Shown here: in pieces, positions 1 through 9,017 of the stretch
Layout: each line of letters opens with the position of its first letter
Position numbering within the stretch: the stretch's first letter is position 1
Origin: CALDOK01 sp964481655
GTDB taxonomy: Bacteria > Myxococcota_A > UBA796 > JAFGLY01
Direction: 5' to 3'
NCBI GenBank assembly: GCA_964481655.1
Contig: CAYZVO010000007.1
Coordinates: 1-64,000 of the forward strand
DNA length: 64,000 bases
Program-made: the position numbers and the translations under genes
The notes under the pieces: model-generated
The model's input: only the letters and a program-made list of their open reading frames with translations
What the model was told of the DNA's origin: nothing
Databases searched by the model: none

Positions 1-1342
1 GGGCGTCGCCGTCGTCGCAGTCGCCGTCGGCCCAGCTCACCCCGTCGCCGTCCAGGTCGGGCTCGGCGTCTTCGAGCCAGGAGGGGGAGAGCCAGAGGTG
101 CTCGTAGTCGTCGTCCCCGCCGTCCTCGCAGTCCTCGCCGCCGTACCAGGACTCCCCGTCGACCACGATCTCGACGTAGACCCAGGCGGGCATGGGATCG
201 ACGTCGATCTGCAGGGACCAGCGGGCGTCGCCGTCGGGCTCCAGCTCCCGGCGGTAGTCGTCGCCCACCGCGATGACCGAGGCGACGTGGTGGGCGTGCT
301 CATCGGGGACGGCCACGGCCACGTCCAGGGGCTGGCCATCGGGCAGGCCGAGGTCCTGGCCCATGGCGCCGAGGGTGGCGCCGCCGCTGCCGTAGGCCAC
401 CAGGGCCGGCAGCAGGGGCCCGGAGCTGGCGTAGGTCCGCCGCTCGGTCATCGCCTCGTACAGGGGCTGGCGATCGAAGCTCACGTGCTCGGGGAGCACG
501 GCCACGGTGAGGCCCCCGCCGTAGGGGTGGCGGGGCAGGACCGAGTCGAGCCGGCAGGCGCTGGGGTGGTTGTCGTGGGCGTCCGTGCCGCCGACGAAGC
601 CCATGCGGAGGTTGTGCAGATCGGGGTCCATGGCGTCGTGGACCGAGCACTCCGGCTCGTCGCCGAGCCAGAGGGGATCGAAGCTGGTGTCGCTGCGGCT
701 CGAGTCGCCGTGTCCCGAGTACATCTCCACGGCGGGGGCGAAGCTGGCGGCCGCGCTGCCCTGGTGGCAGTCCCAGGTGGTGCTCATGCGGCCGGTCATG
801 GCCGGGTGGTGGGCCAGCAGCAGCGCGGGGCCCCAGTCGTGCTGCAGCGTGGCCATCCAGTCCCAGATGTCCTCGCAGGCGTCGATGGCGATGTTGTCCT
901 CGTCGGGCTGGATGTCGAGCAGACGCAGGCCCTCGAGGTCGGCGTTGTCGGCGAACAGGTAGAGGTTCTTGTGCCCCAGCATGTCCCCGTCGAGGGAGAA
1001 CCACAGCTCACCGCCCACCACCGTGACCATGCCGCCCGCCGGGTCGTGCATGTCCATGACGTATGCGAGCACGGTGGCGAAGTCCTCGCCGCTCTGTGGG
1101 ATGTCCCCGTTGGAGTGATCGGTGACCGCGAAGAAGTCGAGCCCGTAGCCTCGGGCGAGATCGTCCAGCTCGGCCACCGCGCCGCAGTCGCCGCTGCAGC
1201 TGCCCAGGTCCGACGACCCCCCATCCCCCGACGCCCCCGTGTGCACATGGGGATCGCCGATGTAGAACCCGTAGCCGCCGAAGAGCTCGGCGGCGGGGGT
1301 GGGCGGGAGCATCGCCAGGATGATGGGGGTGATCGGAGGCAT
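1..1342 (-). CDS. PHP-domain metal-dependent phosphoesterase-like protein with C-terminal MopE-type motif (3' partial)
   Basis: The C-terminus lies beyond the left edge, so only about 447 residues are visible. Near the N-terminus (residues 32-36) is GDPHVHTG, the first HxH metal-ligand motif of PHP phosphoesterases. It is followed by FFAVTDHSN (second His block), LLLAHHPAM and, further on, VGGTDAHDNHP, the usual later metal-binding blocks. This supports a metal-dependent hydrolase of the CehA/McbA-type PHP group. After the catalytic region comes an acidic stretch containing DLDGDGVSWADGDCDDGD, the start of the Asp/Cys-rich MopE-like repeats found in other proteins here. The first 18 residues are hydrophobic and Pro-rich and may be a weak signal peptide. 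The ATG at 1342 was chosen because the reading before it looks non-coding. The substrate is unknown. Confidence 0.75.
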   Translation of the reverse strand, partial: MPPITPIILAMLPPTPAAELFGGYGFYIGDPHVHTGASGDGGSSDLGSCSGDCGAVAELDDLARGYGLDFFAVTDHSNGDIPQSGEDFATVLAYVMDMHDPAGGMVTVVGGELWFSLDGDMLGHKNLYLFADNADLEGLRLLDIQPDEDNIAIDACEDIWDWMATLQHDWGPALLLAHHPAMTGRMSTTWDCHQGSAAASFAPAVEMYSGHGDSSRSDTSFDPLWLGDEPECSVHDAMDPDLHNLRMGFVGGTDAHDNHPSACRLDSVLPRHPYGGGLTVAVLPEHVSFDRQPLYEAMTERRTYASSGPLLPALVAYGSGGATLGAMGQDLGLPDGQPLDVAVAVPDEHAHHVASVIAVGDDYRRELEPDGDARWSLQIDVDPMPAWVYVEIVVDGESWYGGEDCEDGGDDDYEHLWLSPSWLEDAEPDLDGDGVSWADGDCDDGDA

Positions 1343-1439
1343 GGCGACCCCGGGGCGGTGTGCGTCCTTGACAGGGTACCACCGTGTCGCGGCGACGGGG
1401 GCGCGTCGTTGTCGGGACTTCGACGCGCTCAGCCCGCCG

Positions 1440-3455
1440 CTACTCCCCGAACGCCGCCTCGATCACCGCGTCATCCGCGATCTCCGGCAGCGTCACTTCC
1501 AGCCCCGGGGTGGTCTCCATCGCGCGCTTGGAGGCGTAGATGCCGCCTTCGTTGCCGGCCCACGCGCGCCGGGCCAGGCCGTTGCCCACGTCCCAGCCGA
1601 GCATGGCCTGGGCGCGGCGGGCGGCGTCTTCCGAGCCGTCGAGCACCAGGCCGAAGCCGCCGTTGATGACCTCGCCCCAGCCCACGCCGCCGCCGTTGTG
1701 GAGGCTGACCCAGGTGGCGCCGCGGAAGGAGTCGCCAACGAAGTTGTGCACGGCCATGTCCGCGCAGAACATGGAGCCGTCGCGGATGTTGGCGGTCTCG
1801 CGGTAGGGGGAGTCGGTGCCGCTGACGTCGTGGTGGTCGCGGCCGAGCACCACGGGGCCGCCCACGGTGCCGCGGGCGATGGCCTCGTTGAAGGCTTGGG
1901 CGATGTCCATCCGGCCCTGGCGGTCGGCGTAGAGGATGCGGGCCTGGGAGCCCACGACCATCTCGAAGTCCTCGGCGGCGTTGATCCAGCGGAGGTTGTC
2001 CAGCACCTGCTGCCGGATCTCGTCCTCGGCGGTCTCGGCGTGGCGCTCGAGGACCTGGGCCGCGATGACGTCGGTGATGATGAGGTCGTCCGGATCGCCC
2101 GAGCAGCAGACCCAGCGGAAGGGGCCGAAGCCGTAGTCGAAGCACATGGGGCCCATGATGTCCTCGACGTACGACGGCCACGCGAAGGAGCCGTCGGGCT
2201 TGGTGACGCCGGGGGCGCCCGCCCGGCTCGCTTCCAGCAGGAAGGCGTTGCCGTAGTCCCAGAAGCGCATGCCGCGGTCGGACAGGGACTTCACAGCGGC
2301 GACGTGACGGCGCAGGGACTCCTGGACGCGCTCGCGGAAGGCGTCGGGGTCGTCCGTCATCATGGCGTTGGACTCTTCGAGGGTGAGCCCCGCCGGGTAG
2401 TAGCCGCCCAGGTAGGGGTTGTGCAGTGAGGTCTGGTCGGAGCCCAGGTCCACGTGCACGCCGGCGGCGTCCAGGGCCTCCCACAGGTCCACGACGTTGC
2501 CGAGGTAGCCGATGGAGACGGCCTCTTTGTCCTTCACGGCCTTGTCGATGCGGGCCAGCAGCGCGTCGATCTCGGTCTCGACCTCGTCCAGCCAGCCCTG
2601 CTCGTGGCGCTTGTACAGGGCCTTGGGGTTGATCTCGGCGATGACGCCCACGGCACCCGCGATGACGGAGGCCTTGGCCTGTGCGCCGGACATGCCGCCC
2701 AGCCCGGAGGTCACGTAGAGCTTGCCGCCCAGGCCCTGGTCACCCTCGAGGCCCAGGTACTTCCGCCCGGCGTTGAGCAGGGTGATGGTGGTGCCGTGCA
2801 CGATGCCCTGGGGCCCGATGTACATGAACGAGCCGGCGGTCATCTGGCCGTAGGAGGTGACCCCCAGCGCCGCGAGCCGGTCGTAGTCGGCCCGGGAGCT
2901 GTAGTTGGGGATGACCATGCCGTTGGTCAGCACCACCCGGGGGGCGTCGGGGTGGGAGGGGAAGAGCCCCAGGGGATGGCCCGAGTACAGCACCAGCGTC
3001 TGGTCTTCGCTCATCTCGCTCAGGTACTTCATGGTCAGCAGGTACTGGGCCCAGTTCTGGAACACGGTGCCGTTGCCGCCGTAGGTGATCAGCTCCTGGG
3101 GGTGCTGGGCGACCGCCGGGTCCAGGTTGTTCTGGATCATCAGCATGATGCTGGCCGCCTGGCGGCAGCGGGCCGGGTACTCTTCGACGGGTCGCGCGCG
3201 CATCTCGTAGCTGGGCCGGAAGCGGCGCATGTAGATGCGACCGTCATCCTCGAGCTCGCGGGCGAACTCGGGGGCCAGCTCGGCGTGCATGGAGGCCGGG
3301 AAGTAGCGCAGGGCGTTGCGCAGGGCGACGCGCTTCTCGGCGTCGGACAGCACGTCCGGGCGCCGGGGGGCGGTGCTCACACCCGGCAGGTCCGGGGGCA
3401 TGGGGGGGAGGGTGCTCGGGATGCCGGCGGCGACCTGTTCGGCGAAGCTGGACAC
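1440..3455 (-). CDS. hutU: Urocanate hydratase (urocanase), long form
   Basis: Second enzyme of histidine degradation: NAD+-dependent hydration of urocanate to imidazolone propionate, cytoplasmic. The 671-residue product has the family signature GGNGTVFQNW (about 126-135), a Gly-rich NAD-binding stretch GLGGMSGAQAKA (about 251-262) and the C-terminal CSGDPDDL block (about 451-458), the region that holds the conserved NAD-contacting Cys in characterised urocanases. Typical proteobacterial HutU is about 555 residues; this one matches the longer form (about 670-680) also found in animals. The GTG start is preceded by GGAGGT at a good distance. No hutH, hutI or hutG lies nearby, so it is not in a standard hut operon. 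The gene is divergent from the radical SAM gene at 3558. Confidence 0.95.
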   Translation of the reverse strand: MSSFAEQVAAGIPSTLPPMPPDLPGVSTAPRRPDVLSDAEKRVALRNALRYFPASMHAELAPEFARELEDDGRIYMRRFRPSYEMRARPVEEYPARCRQAASIMLMIQNNLDPAVAQHPQELITYGGNGTVFQNWAQYLLTMKYLSEMSEDQTLVLYSGHPLGLFPSHPDAPRVVLTNGMVIPNYSSRADYDRLAALGVTSYGQMTAGSFMYIGPQGIVHGTTITLLNAGRKYLGLEGDQGLGGKLYVTSGLGGMSGAQAKASVIAGAVGVIAEINPKALYKRHEQGWLDEVETEIDALLARIDKAVKDKEAVSIGYLGNVVDLWEALDAAGVHVDLGSDQTSLHNPYLGGYYPAGLTLEESNAMMTDDPDAFRERVQESLRRHVAAVKSLSDRGMRFWDYGNAFLLEASRAGAPGVTKPDGSFAWPSYVEDIMGPMCFDYGFGPFRWVCCSGDPDDLIITDVIAAQVLERHAETAEDEIRQQVLDNLRWINAAEDFEMVVGSQARILYADRQGRMDIAQAFNEAIARGTVGGPVVLGRDHHDVSGTDSPYRETANIRDGSMFCADMAVHNFVGDSFRGATWVSLHNGGGVGWGEVINGGFGLVLDGSEDAARRAQAMLGWDVGNGLARRAWAGNEGGIYASKRAMETTPGLEVTLPEIADDAVIEAAFGE

Positions 3456-3498
3456 GGGGACCTCCGTGGGGCCGTGGGACGGAAAAGGAGCGACGCCC

Positions 3499-3504
3499 TG
3501 CCTA
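3499..3504 (-). promoter_or_regulatory. Putative -10 element (TAGGCA) for hutU
   Basis: On the minus strand TAGGCA lies about 43 bases before the GTG of the urocanase gene, with a GGAGGT ribosome-binding site between them. It fits the TAnnn(T/A) pattern seen upstream of many genes here. No clear -35 box is visible, so the assignment is tentative. Confidence 0.3.
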
Positions 3505-3545
3505 GCCGCCCCCCTCGCCGACGGCCACCTGACGGAGGGCAGGGT

Positions 3546-3551
3546 TACGCT
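3546..3551 (+). promoter_or_regulatory. Putative -10 element (TACGCT), leaderless start
   Basis: TACGCT ends six bases before the ATG at 3558, which would place the transcription start at or next to the A of the start codon. No Shine-Dalgarno sequence fits between. The same arrangement recurs at 19432, 27200, 32091 and 60396. Confidence 0.45.
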
Positions 3552-3557
3552 CCCCAG

Positions 3558-5057
3558 ATGGCCGGTTCTCGCCCAGTCGTGCTGATCAGCCCGGTGGCCG
3601 GGGTGATCGACTCGCTCTACCCCCAGCTGCCCGTCCCGCTGCTCGCCATCTGCCGCCGCCTGGACCGGGACCGCTTCCCGGTGGTCATCGTGGACCAGCG
3701 GCTCCCTGGCTGGCGCCGGACCCTGGACGAGGCATTGGCCCGGGATCCGCTGCTGGTGGGCATCACCAGCCTCACCGGTGAGCAGCTGGGCTTCGGGGCC
3801 ATGCTCGCTCGCTACGCCCGCCGCCGCTGCCGGGGGCCCCTCGTCTGGGGCGGGGTGCACCCCACCTGCGCCCCGGAGCACCTGCTGCGCGAGGGCCTGG
3901 CGGACTTGGTGCTGCGGGGCGAAGGCGAGGATCTCTTCCCGCGGCTGGTGGCCCTGCTCGAGGCCGGCGAGCGTCCGGTGGAGCTGCCCGGGCTGGCCTG
4001 GCTCGACCCCGATGGCTCCTTCCGGGAGAACCCGGCGGCGCCGCTGATGGACATCACCGAGCTCGAGGACCCCCCCTACGAGCTGCTGGACATGGCCGCC
4101 TACGTGCGCTCCATCGGCGATCACGAGCTGCACGTCGAGGGCGCCCGGGGCTGCACCTTCGGCTGCACCTTCTGCTACAACCCCGTCTACAACCAGCGCC
4201 GCTGGCGCCCCCGCAGCGCCGAGCGCCTGGTGGGCAACCTGCGGCGGCTGCACGACGAGCACGGCGTCCGGAACTTCTTCGTCAACGACGACAGCTTCCT
4301 GCTCTCCCCGGATCGCACGGAGCGCTTCGTGAGGGGCCTCGAAGAGGCCAGCCTGGACATCCGCTGGTGCACCGAGGGCAACCTGGTCTCCCTGGACCGC
4401 ATGAGCGATGCCGAGCTCGAGCGGCTGGCCGCGGTGGGCTTCCACTGGATCTCCATCGGCGTCGAGAGCGGCTCCCGCCGCATCCGCAAGCTGCTGGGCA
4501 AGGACATCGACGAGGGGGCCCTGTTCCGGTTCAACCGCCGGGCGGCGAACCTGGGCTTCCGCCCCCGCTACAACTTCGTCACCGGGACCCCCTGGGAGAC
4601 CCGCGACGATCTGCGCCAGACGGTGGCGATGATCGAGCGCCTGCTGGCCGACAACCCCAACGCCTGGGTCCAGGGCTGCTACGTCACCACCCCCTACCCG
4701 GGCACGGTGTACCTCGATCAGTGCAAGGAGCACGGCCTGGTCGAGCCCGACAGCACCGCCGTCTGGGCCGACTTCGACCCGTTCACCGTGGGCCGGCACC
4801 TGCCCTGGATGAAGGGCTCCCGCGGGCGCATGTTCGAGTTCATGATGTTCAGCTCGCTGTTCGTGGACCACAAAGCCGACTACCACGTGGGGGACTCGTT
4901 CATCGGGCGCCTGGTCTCCCTCGCCGGCCGCGCCTACCGCCCCGTGGCCCGCGCCCGCATGCACCACCTCTGGACCCGCCCGTTCCCCGAGGCGCGGCTC
5001 ATCAAGGCGGGCGTGCGGCTGCAGCGGGCCCGGTCCCGGCGCGCCCTGGCGCTCTAG
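3558..5057 (+). CDS. B12-binding-type radical SAM protein
   Basis: A 499-residue protein with an N-terminal Rossmann-like B12-binding-type domain (about 5-135, including LVGITSLTGEQLG and LVWGGVHPT) followed by a radical SAM barrel. The [4Fe-4S]-binding CxxxCxxC is C199/C203/C206 in GARGCTFGCTFCYNP, and GVESGSRRIRKLLGKD is the typical later SAM-binding strand. Such BchE/HpnP-like enzymes carry out radical methylations, cyclisations or rearrangements, often of lipids, pigments or peptides. The stop codon directly abuts the ATG of the flippase-like gene at 5058, so the two are co-transcribed and the product may be a membrane lipid or glycolipid. The ATG was chosen because the alignable domain begins about seven residues later and a -10-like box lies immediately upstream. 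The exact reaction is unknown. Confidence 0.85.
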   Translation: MAGSRPVVLISPVAGVIDSLYPQLPVPLLAICRRLDRDRFPVVIVDQRLPGWRRTLDEALARDPLLVGITSLTGEQLGFGAMLARYARRRCRGPLVWGGVHPTCAPEHLLREGLADLVLRGEGEDLFPRLVALLEAGERPVELPGLAWLDPDGSFRENPAAPLMDITELEDPPYELLDMAAYVRSIGDHELHVEGARGCTFGCTFCYNPVYNQRRWRPRSAERLVGNLRRLHDEHGVRNFFVNDDSFLLSPDRTERFVRGLEEASLDIRWCTEGNLVSLDRMSDAELERLAAVGFHWISIGVESGSRRIRKLLGKDIDEGALFRFNRRAANLGFRPRYNFVTGTPWETRDDLRQTVAMIERLLADNPNAWVQGCYVTTPYPGTVYLDQCKEHGLVEPDSTAVWADFDPFTVGRHLPWMKGSRGRMFEFMMFSSLFVDHKADYHVGDSFIGRLVSLAGRAYRPVARARMHHLWTRPFPEARLIKAGVRLQRARSRRALAL

Positions 5058-5954
5058 ATGAACGCACGACGCGTGGCTGGAGTCGCGGCCGGCCTCGCCG
5101 TGGGCGGGGCCCTGGCGCTGCTGTGGCTGCGGCACTACGGCGAGCTGCTGCGGACGCCGGGCTCGGTGGACCCGCTGTTGGTGCTGCTGGGCTGCTGCGC
5201 GCTGCCCGTCGCGGTGGTGCTGCAGATCGTGCGCACGGGCCTGCTGTTCGGGCTCGGGCCCGTGGCGGCGCTGCGCCGCATCACCCGTCCGGTGCTGGCG
5301 GCCCACGGGATGAACGTCTTCCTGCCGTCCATGAGCGGGGATCTGTTCGAGATCGTGGCCCTGGCCCGGGTCCTGGGGCAGCCGGTGCGCGGGGTGCTGG
5401 CCACCCTGGTCTTCCGCTTCTCCTTGAGCATCAGCGCGGTGGCGCTGCAGGGCCTGGTGGCGCTGGCCTTCCTGGCCCCCGCCCTGGCCTTGCCCCTGTG
5501 CCTGCCCGTCGCGGCCGTCCCCTTCGTGGCCGATCGCAGCCGTCGCTGGTGGACCCGGCTGCTGAAGGTGCCCGGCGTGAAGGCGGAGCCCGGCGCCGTC
5601 GACACCCGCCCCATCGGCGCGGTGGCCACCGGGGGTCACCTGGCCCTGGTCTTCGGGCTCCAGCTGATCCTCGCGGGGGGCCTGTGGTGCCTGGGCGCCG
5701 GCCTCGAGCAGCCCATCGACCAGCCCACGGCCATGGGCATGGTGTCGGTGGTGGATCTGGCCGGCTACCTGCCCGTGCCCCTCGCGGGGGTCGGGGTCAA
5801 CCACTGGGGGGCGGCGGGCATCGCCGAATTGCTCGATCGCACCCGCGAGGTCCCGGCCCTGCTCGTCACAGCCCAGCACGCCTGGGCCGTGGCGGTCGGC
5901 GGGCTGGCCCTGGTGCTCTCGGCCCTGGTGATGGGCGGGTCGGACCGCGACTAG
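5058..5954 (+). CDS. Flippase-like (UPF0104/AglD2-type) integral membrane protein
   Basis: A 298-residue polytopic membrane protein with about seven or eight hydrophobic segments. It resembles the lysylphosphatidylglycerol synthase-type TM region (UPF0104): a membrane core with HGMNVFLPSMSGDLFEIVAL near residue 85-105 and LAGYLPVPLAGVGVNHWGAAG near 235-255, matching the paired Pro/Gly-rich signatures (LPxRxGE and P..GG-like) of that family. Family members move or anchor lipid-linked molecules. Its ATG follows the TAG of the radical SAM gene with no gap. Its last four bases overlap the end of the convergent gene at 5951. Confidence 0.7.
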   Translation: MNARRVAGVAAGLAVGGALALLWLRHYGELLRTPGSVDPLLVLLGCCALPVAVVLQIVRTGLLFGLGPVAALRRITRPVLAAHGMNVFLPSMSGDLFEIVALARVLGQPVRGVLATLVFRFSLSISAVALQGLVALAFLAPALALPLCLPVAAVPFVADRSRRWWTRLLKVPGVKAEPGAVDTRPIGAVATGGHLALVFGLQLILAGGLWCLGAGLEQPIDQPTAMGMVSVVDLAGYLPVPLAGVGVNHWGAAGIAELLDRTREVPALLVTAQHAWAVAVGGLALVLSALVMGGSDRD

Positions 5955-7897
5955 CGGGGATTCACCGGGAGCTTGGCCACCTCGGGGTGCCCGAGCACCA
6001 GCAGGTGGGGCAGCGCGGTGGACTCGCCGCGGGCGCTGCGGACCAGGCGGGTGGTGAAGTTGGTGAGGGCCGGCGGCACGCCGTCGCTGCGGTCGGGGAA
6101 GCTGGTGAGCACCCGACCGCGCTCGTCGCAGCAGGGGGTGAAGGCGCCCTCGTCCAGGCGGATGAAGAACGCGAAGTCTTCGACCTCGAGGCCGGCGTAG
6201 GGGTGGTTGTTGATGAAGGCGGCCTCGGACAGGGGGATGGCCTCGATGTCCGGTCGCGACAGGTTCACGTACCAGGTGAAGGCCTGGGCGAAGTAGACGT
6301 CGGCGCCCCAGGGGCTCAGCACGCCCATGAGCTTGAGCTCGTCGGTGACCGGGACCTGCTCGTCCAGGTAGGCCAGGAAGTCGTCGCAGTGCCGGCGGAA
6401 CTGCTCGTTCATGGGCATGTTCGGGGCGATCAGCTCGGCGTCCCGGGCCCAGTAGAAGCCCGGCGGGATGGGCCTCTGGAAGTACAGGGGCACGTGGAAG
6501 CCCGGCAGGGGGATGGGCACGGACAGCGCCGTGAACTGGAACAGGCCGGTGACGCCGGCGGCGATCAGCAGGCCCCGGCGCAGCCAGTGGCGCTTGATGC
6601 TCGCCAGGCCCACCGCGGTGATCAGCGCCAGGGGCGGCACGATCTGCAGCGCGTACCACAGGGCCTTCCGCGGCATCATCGAGCAGGCGACCATGGGGAC
6701 CAGGAACCACAGCACCACCGACAGGCGGTGGGGTGAGCGGCGCAGCAGGAAGATGGGGAGCGCCAGCAGCAGCCAGCCGGTCATCAGCGGCTTGAGGTAC
6801 TGGGCGTAGATCATCATCGTGTAGCCGCCGTAGGCGAACAGCAGGCGGGCGTTGTCGCTCGGGTTCTCCCAGGCCGGCTGGATCTGCTGGTACCACTCGT
6901 CGAAGCCGTCATCGACGTGGGTGAAGCCCAGATTGAACCAGGCCCAGTCGAAGCTTCCCAGCAGGGGTGCGGCGATGATCGCCGCCCCCACGAGGGTCCG
7001 CCACGGCAGGGCCTTCTTGCGGATGTCCTCGATCAGGCCGCTCAGCAACACGACCACGAAGGGTCCCACCACGGCCAGCCCTGCGCCGATGCCCTCGGCC
7101 AGGCCCTCGCCGTTGCGGATGGCCATGTAGGCCAGGGGCACGAACATGGCGCAGTGCAGCCAGCGCCGCAGGCCCTTCGAGCTGATCAGCAGGAAGACCA
7201 TGGCCGTGGCCAGGGCGGTGGCTGGCAGGTAGCCCTCGGGCCAGCGGGAGAAGCCGAACAGGCCCGGGTAGCTGGCGGCGATGGCGGCGGCGGCGAGCCC
7301 GGTCCAGGGGCCCTTCATGCAGTGGCCGATGCCGTAGGCCGCGGCCAGCAACAGCAGCAGGTAGAGCGTGACCCCCATGGTGGTGCCCACGGCTCCCACG
7401 GGGAGCAGCCAGGCCAGCACGGCCAGGGCGAAGGAGGCGTGGGGCATGCAGGTGTAGAAGCTCTGCCCGCAGTGGCCGAACAGCAGGTGCAGGCGCCCAG
7501 CTTCGGGGGGGGCGTGGGGGGTCGCGGACACCGGCGGGCGCAGCTCGGCCATCATCCCTGATGGGCTGGTCCACGGGATGGGCTCGCGGTCGGGCAGGGC
7601 GTAGGACTTGCCGCTGGCGTCCATGTGGTCCGGGCCCACCGGGCGGGGCTGGTAGCCCTGCAGCAGCCGCACGAAGCGCGGCACCAGCATGTAGGCCCGG
7701 TGCTGGGTGGTGGGCGGGAACGGCGCGCGCTGCAGCCAGTTGTGGTTCACCGCCATCACCAGGGCCATGATCCCCACCAGCAGCAGGGGCGGTCCCCAGC
7801 GGCGGACCCCCGGGTGCTCGAGCACCGGGCGCGCCCTGACCCTCAGCCCGGGGGGCGGGCTCGCCTCGGGGGTGTCTGTGGGTGCGGTGGGTGGCAT
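5951..7897 (-). CDS. Polytopic membrane protein, GT-C glycosyltransferase-like
   Basis: A 648-residue protein with a Pro-rich cytoplasmic N-terminus, a first helix near 36-52 and about ten further helices up to about residue 455, then a soluble C-terminal domain of about 190 residues. The architecture, with a long first extracytoplasmic loop and RWPEGYLPATALATAM in the central membrane block, recalls ArnT/PMT-type GT-C transferases, which use polyprenyl-phosphate sugars. The usual acidic pair in the first loop is not obvious, so activity is uncertain. The neighbours (flippase-like, GT2 and radical SAM genes) suggest a surface glycoconjugate pathway. It converges on the flippase-like gene with a 4-bp overlap. 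Confidence 0.55.
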   Translation of the reverse strand: MPPTAPTDTPEASPPPGLRVRARPVLEHPGVRRWGPPLLLVGIMALVMAVNHNWLQRAPFPPTTQHRAYMLVPRFVRLLQGYQPRPVGPDHMDASGKSYALPDREPIPWTSPSGMMAELRPPVSATPHAPPEAGRLHLLFGHCGQSFYTCMPHASFALAVLAWLLPVGAVGTTMGVTLYLLLLLAAAYGIGHCMKGPWTGLAAAAIAASYPGLFGFSRWPEGYLPATALATAMVFLLISSKGLRRWLHCAMFVPLAYMAIRNGEGLAEGIGAGLAVVGPFVVVLLSGLIEDIRKKALPWRTLVGAAIIAAPLLGSFDWAWFNLGFTHVDDGFDEWYQQIQPAWENPSDNARLLFAYGGYTMMIYAQYLKPLMTGWLLLALPIFLLRRSPHRLSVVLWFLVPMVACSMMPRKALWYALQIVPPLALITAVGLASIKRHWLRRGLLIAAGVTGLFQFTALSVPIPLPGFHVPLYFQRPIPPGFYWARDAELIAPNMPMNEQFRRHCDDFLAYLDEQVPVTDELKLMGVLSPWGADVYFAQAFTWYVNLSRPDIEAIPLSEAAFINNHPYAGLEVEDFAFFIRLDEGAFTPCCDERGRVLTSFPDRSDGVPPALTNFTTRLVRSARGESTALPHLLVLGHPEVAKLPVNPR

Positions 7898-7943
7898 CGT
7901 CGTGAACCCGGGGATGGCTCCAGCCTAACCCCCCGACGGGGCG

Positions 7944-9017
7944 GTGCGCGGCGTGCCTCGGATCCGGATAGGGCGGGTTGGACTCCACTCTCCGGAGGCT
8001 CCCATCCGCGTCTCGTTCGTCATCCCCACCATGGACCGCAGGGAGGATCTCCTCCGCCTGCTGGACTCGCTGCAGGCTCAGAGCGTGGAGGACTTCGAGA
8101 TCGTAGTGGTGGACAACGCCAGCACCGACGGGACCGTCGCGATGCTCGAGGGCCGCGATCCCCGGATCCGTCTGGTCCGCAATCCCAGCAACGTGGGCGC
8201 GGCCGCGGCCAAGAACCAGGGCATCGTGGCGAGCCGGGGTGAGCTGGTCTGGTTCCTCGACTCCGACACGGAGCTGGCGGACCCCGGGGTGCTGGAGCGG
8301 GCCATCACCATCATGGACGCGGACCCCCGCATCGGCCTGGCCGGGGGCGAGATCACGGCGGGTCAGGACGGCGAGCTGTACAACCACGTCAAGCGCTTCC
8401 GGCCCAACGGCGAGACCTACAGCACGACGGTCCCCGGCGAGATCCAGGATCGGGACTGCGACTACCTGCCCACCTGCAACTGCCTCGCGCGGCGGGAGCT
8501 GCTGATCCGCTGGGGCGGCTTCGATCCCGACTACTTCATCTTGAGCGAGGACGACGAGCTGGGCTGGGGCGCCCGCCGACAGGGCTTCCGCGTCATCTTC
8601 GACAGCCGGCTGACGGTGATCCACCACCTCGCCGCGGTGGGGCGCGTGGGCGACCTGACCCTGGCCAACCGCAACCGCGTGCGCTGCTCCCTGCACAACA
8701 TGCCCCGCGGGCAGGTCCTGCTGCTGCCCGTCGCCGAGCTGCGGGAGTACCTGCGGCTGGACAACCTCTCCACGGCCAGCTCCACCGACGACGACATCGT
8801 CACCAGCCGCTACCTGCCTCCCTGGCTGGGGGCTGTGGTGGAGCGCATGCCCGGCGCGGGGCCGGTGATGGCCCTGTACCTGGGGCTGGCGTACTCGGGC
8901 ACCACGGTGCGGGGCTACGCCCACCACGCCCGCCGCCTGCCCGAGGTCCTGCGCTATCGCCGCGCCCGCCCCGACTTCCTCGCCCGCGTGTCCGCGGAGG
9001 TCCAGTCGTGGACCTGA
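7944..9017 (+). CDS. Family 2 glycosyltransferase
   Basis: A GT-A fold glycosyltransferase of 357 residues. The N-terminal core shows VSFVIPTMDRREDLL (nucleotide-binding strand), IVVVDNASTDGT (the classic VVDNxSxDGT motif) and VWFLDSDTELAD, whose DSD is the metal-binding DxD. A later SEDDELGWGARRQG matches the ED acceptor/catalytic region of rhamnosyltransferase-like GT2 enzymes. About 80 C-terminal residues include an amphipathic or membrane-associating stretch. The given GTG start adds about 20 residues of poor quality. A GGAGG at 7994-7998 sits six bases before an in-frame ATC at 8004 just ahead of the conserved core, so the true start is uncertain. Its last 10 bases overlap the radical SAM gene at 9008. 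Confidence 0.85.
   Translation: MRGVPRIRIGRVGLHSPEAPIRVSFVIPTMDRREDLLRLLDSLQAQSVEDFEIVVVDNASTDGTVAMLEGRDPRIRLVRNPSNVGAAAAKNQGIVASRGELVWFLDSDTELADPGVLERAITIMDADPRIGLAGGEITAGQDGELYNHVKRFRPNGETYSTTVPGEIQDRDCDYLPTCNCLARRELLIRWGGFDPDYFILSEDDELGWGARRQGFRVIFDSRLTVIHHLAAVGRVGDLTLANRNRVRCSLHNMPRGQVLLLPVAELREYLRLDNLSTASSTDDDIVTSRYLPPWLGAVVERMPGAGPVMALYLGLAYSGTTVRGYAHHARRLPEVLRYRRARPDFLARVSAEVQSWT

Noticed and set aside
98..1666. 522-codon plus-strand frame at the left edge
   Set aside because: It is antisense to the PHP gene, in which HxH and DAHDN motifs are conserved. The plus frame is repetitive Val/Gly/Ala.
3456..6896. Continuation of the urocanase frame far upstream of its start
   Set aside because: It is antisense to the radical SAM and flippase-like genes. 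The ribosome-binding site and conserved N-terminus place the start at 3455.
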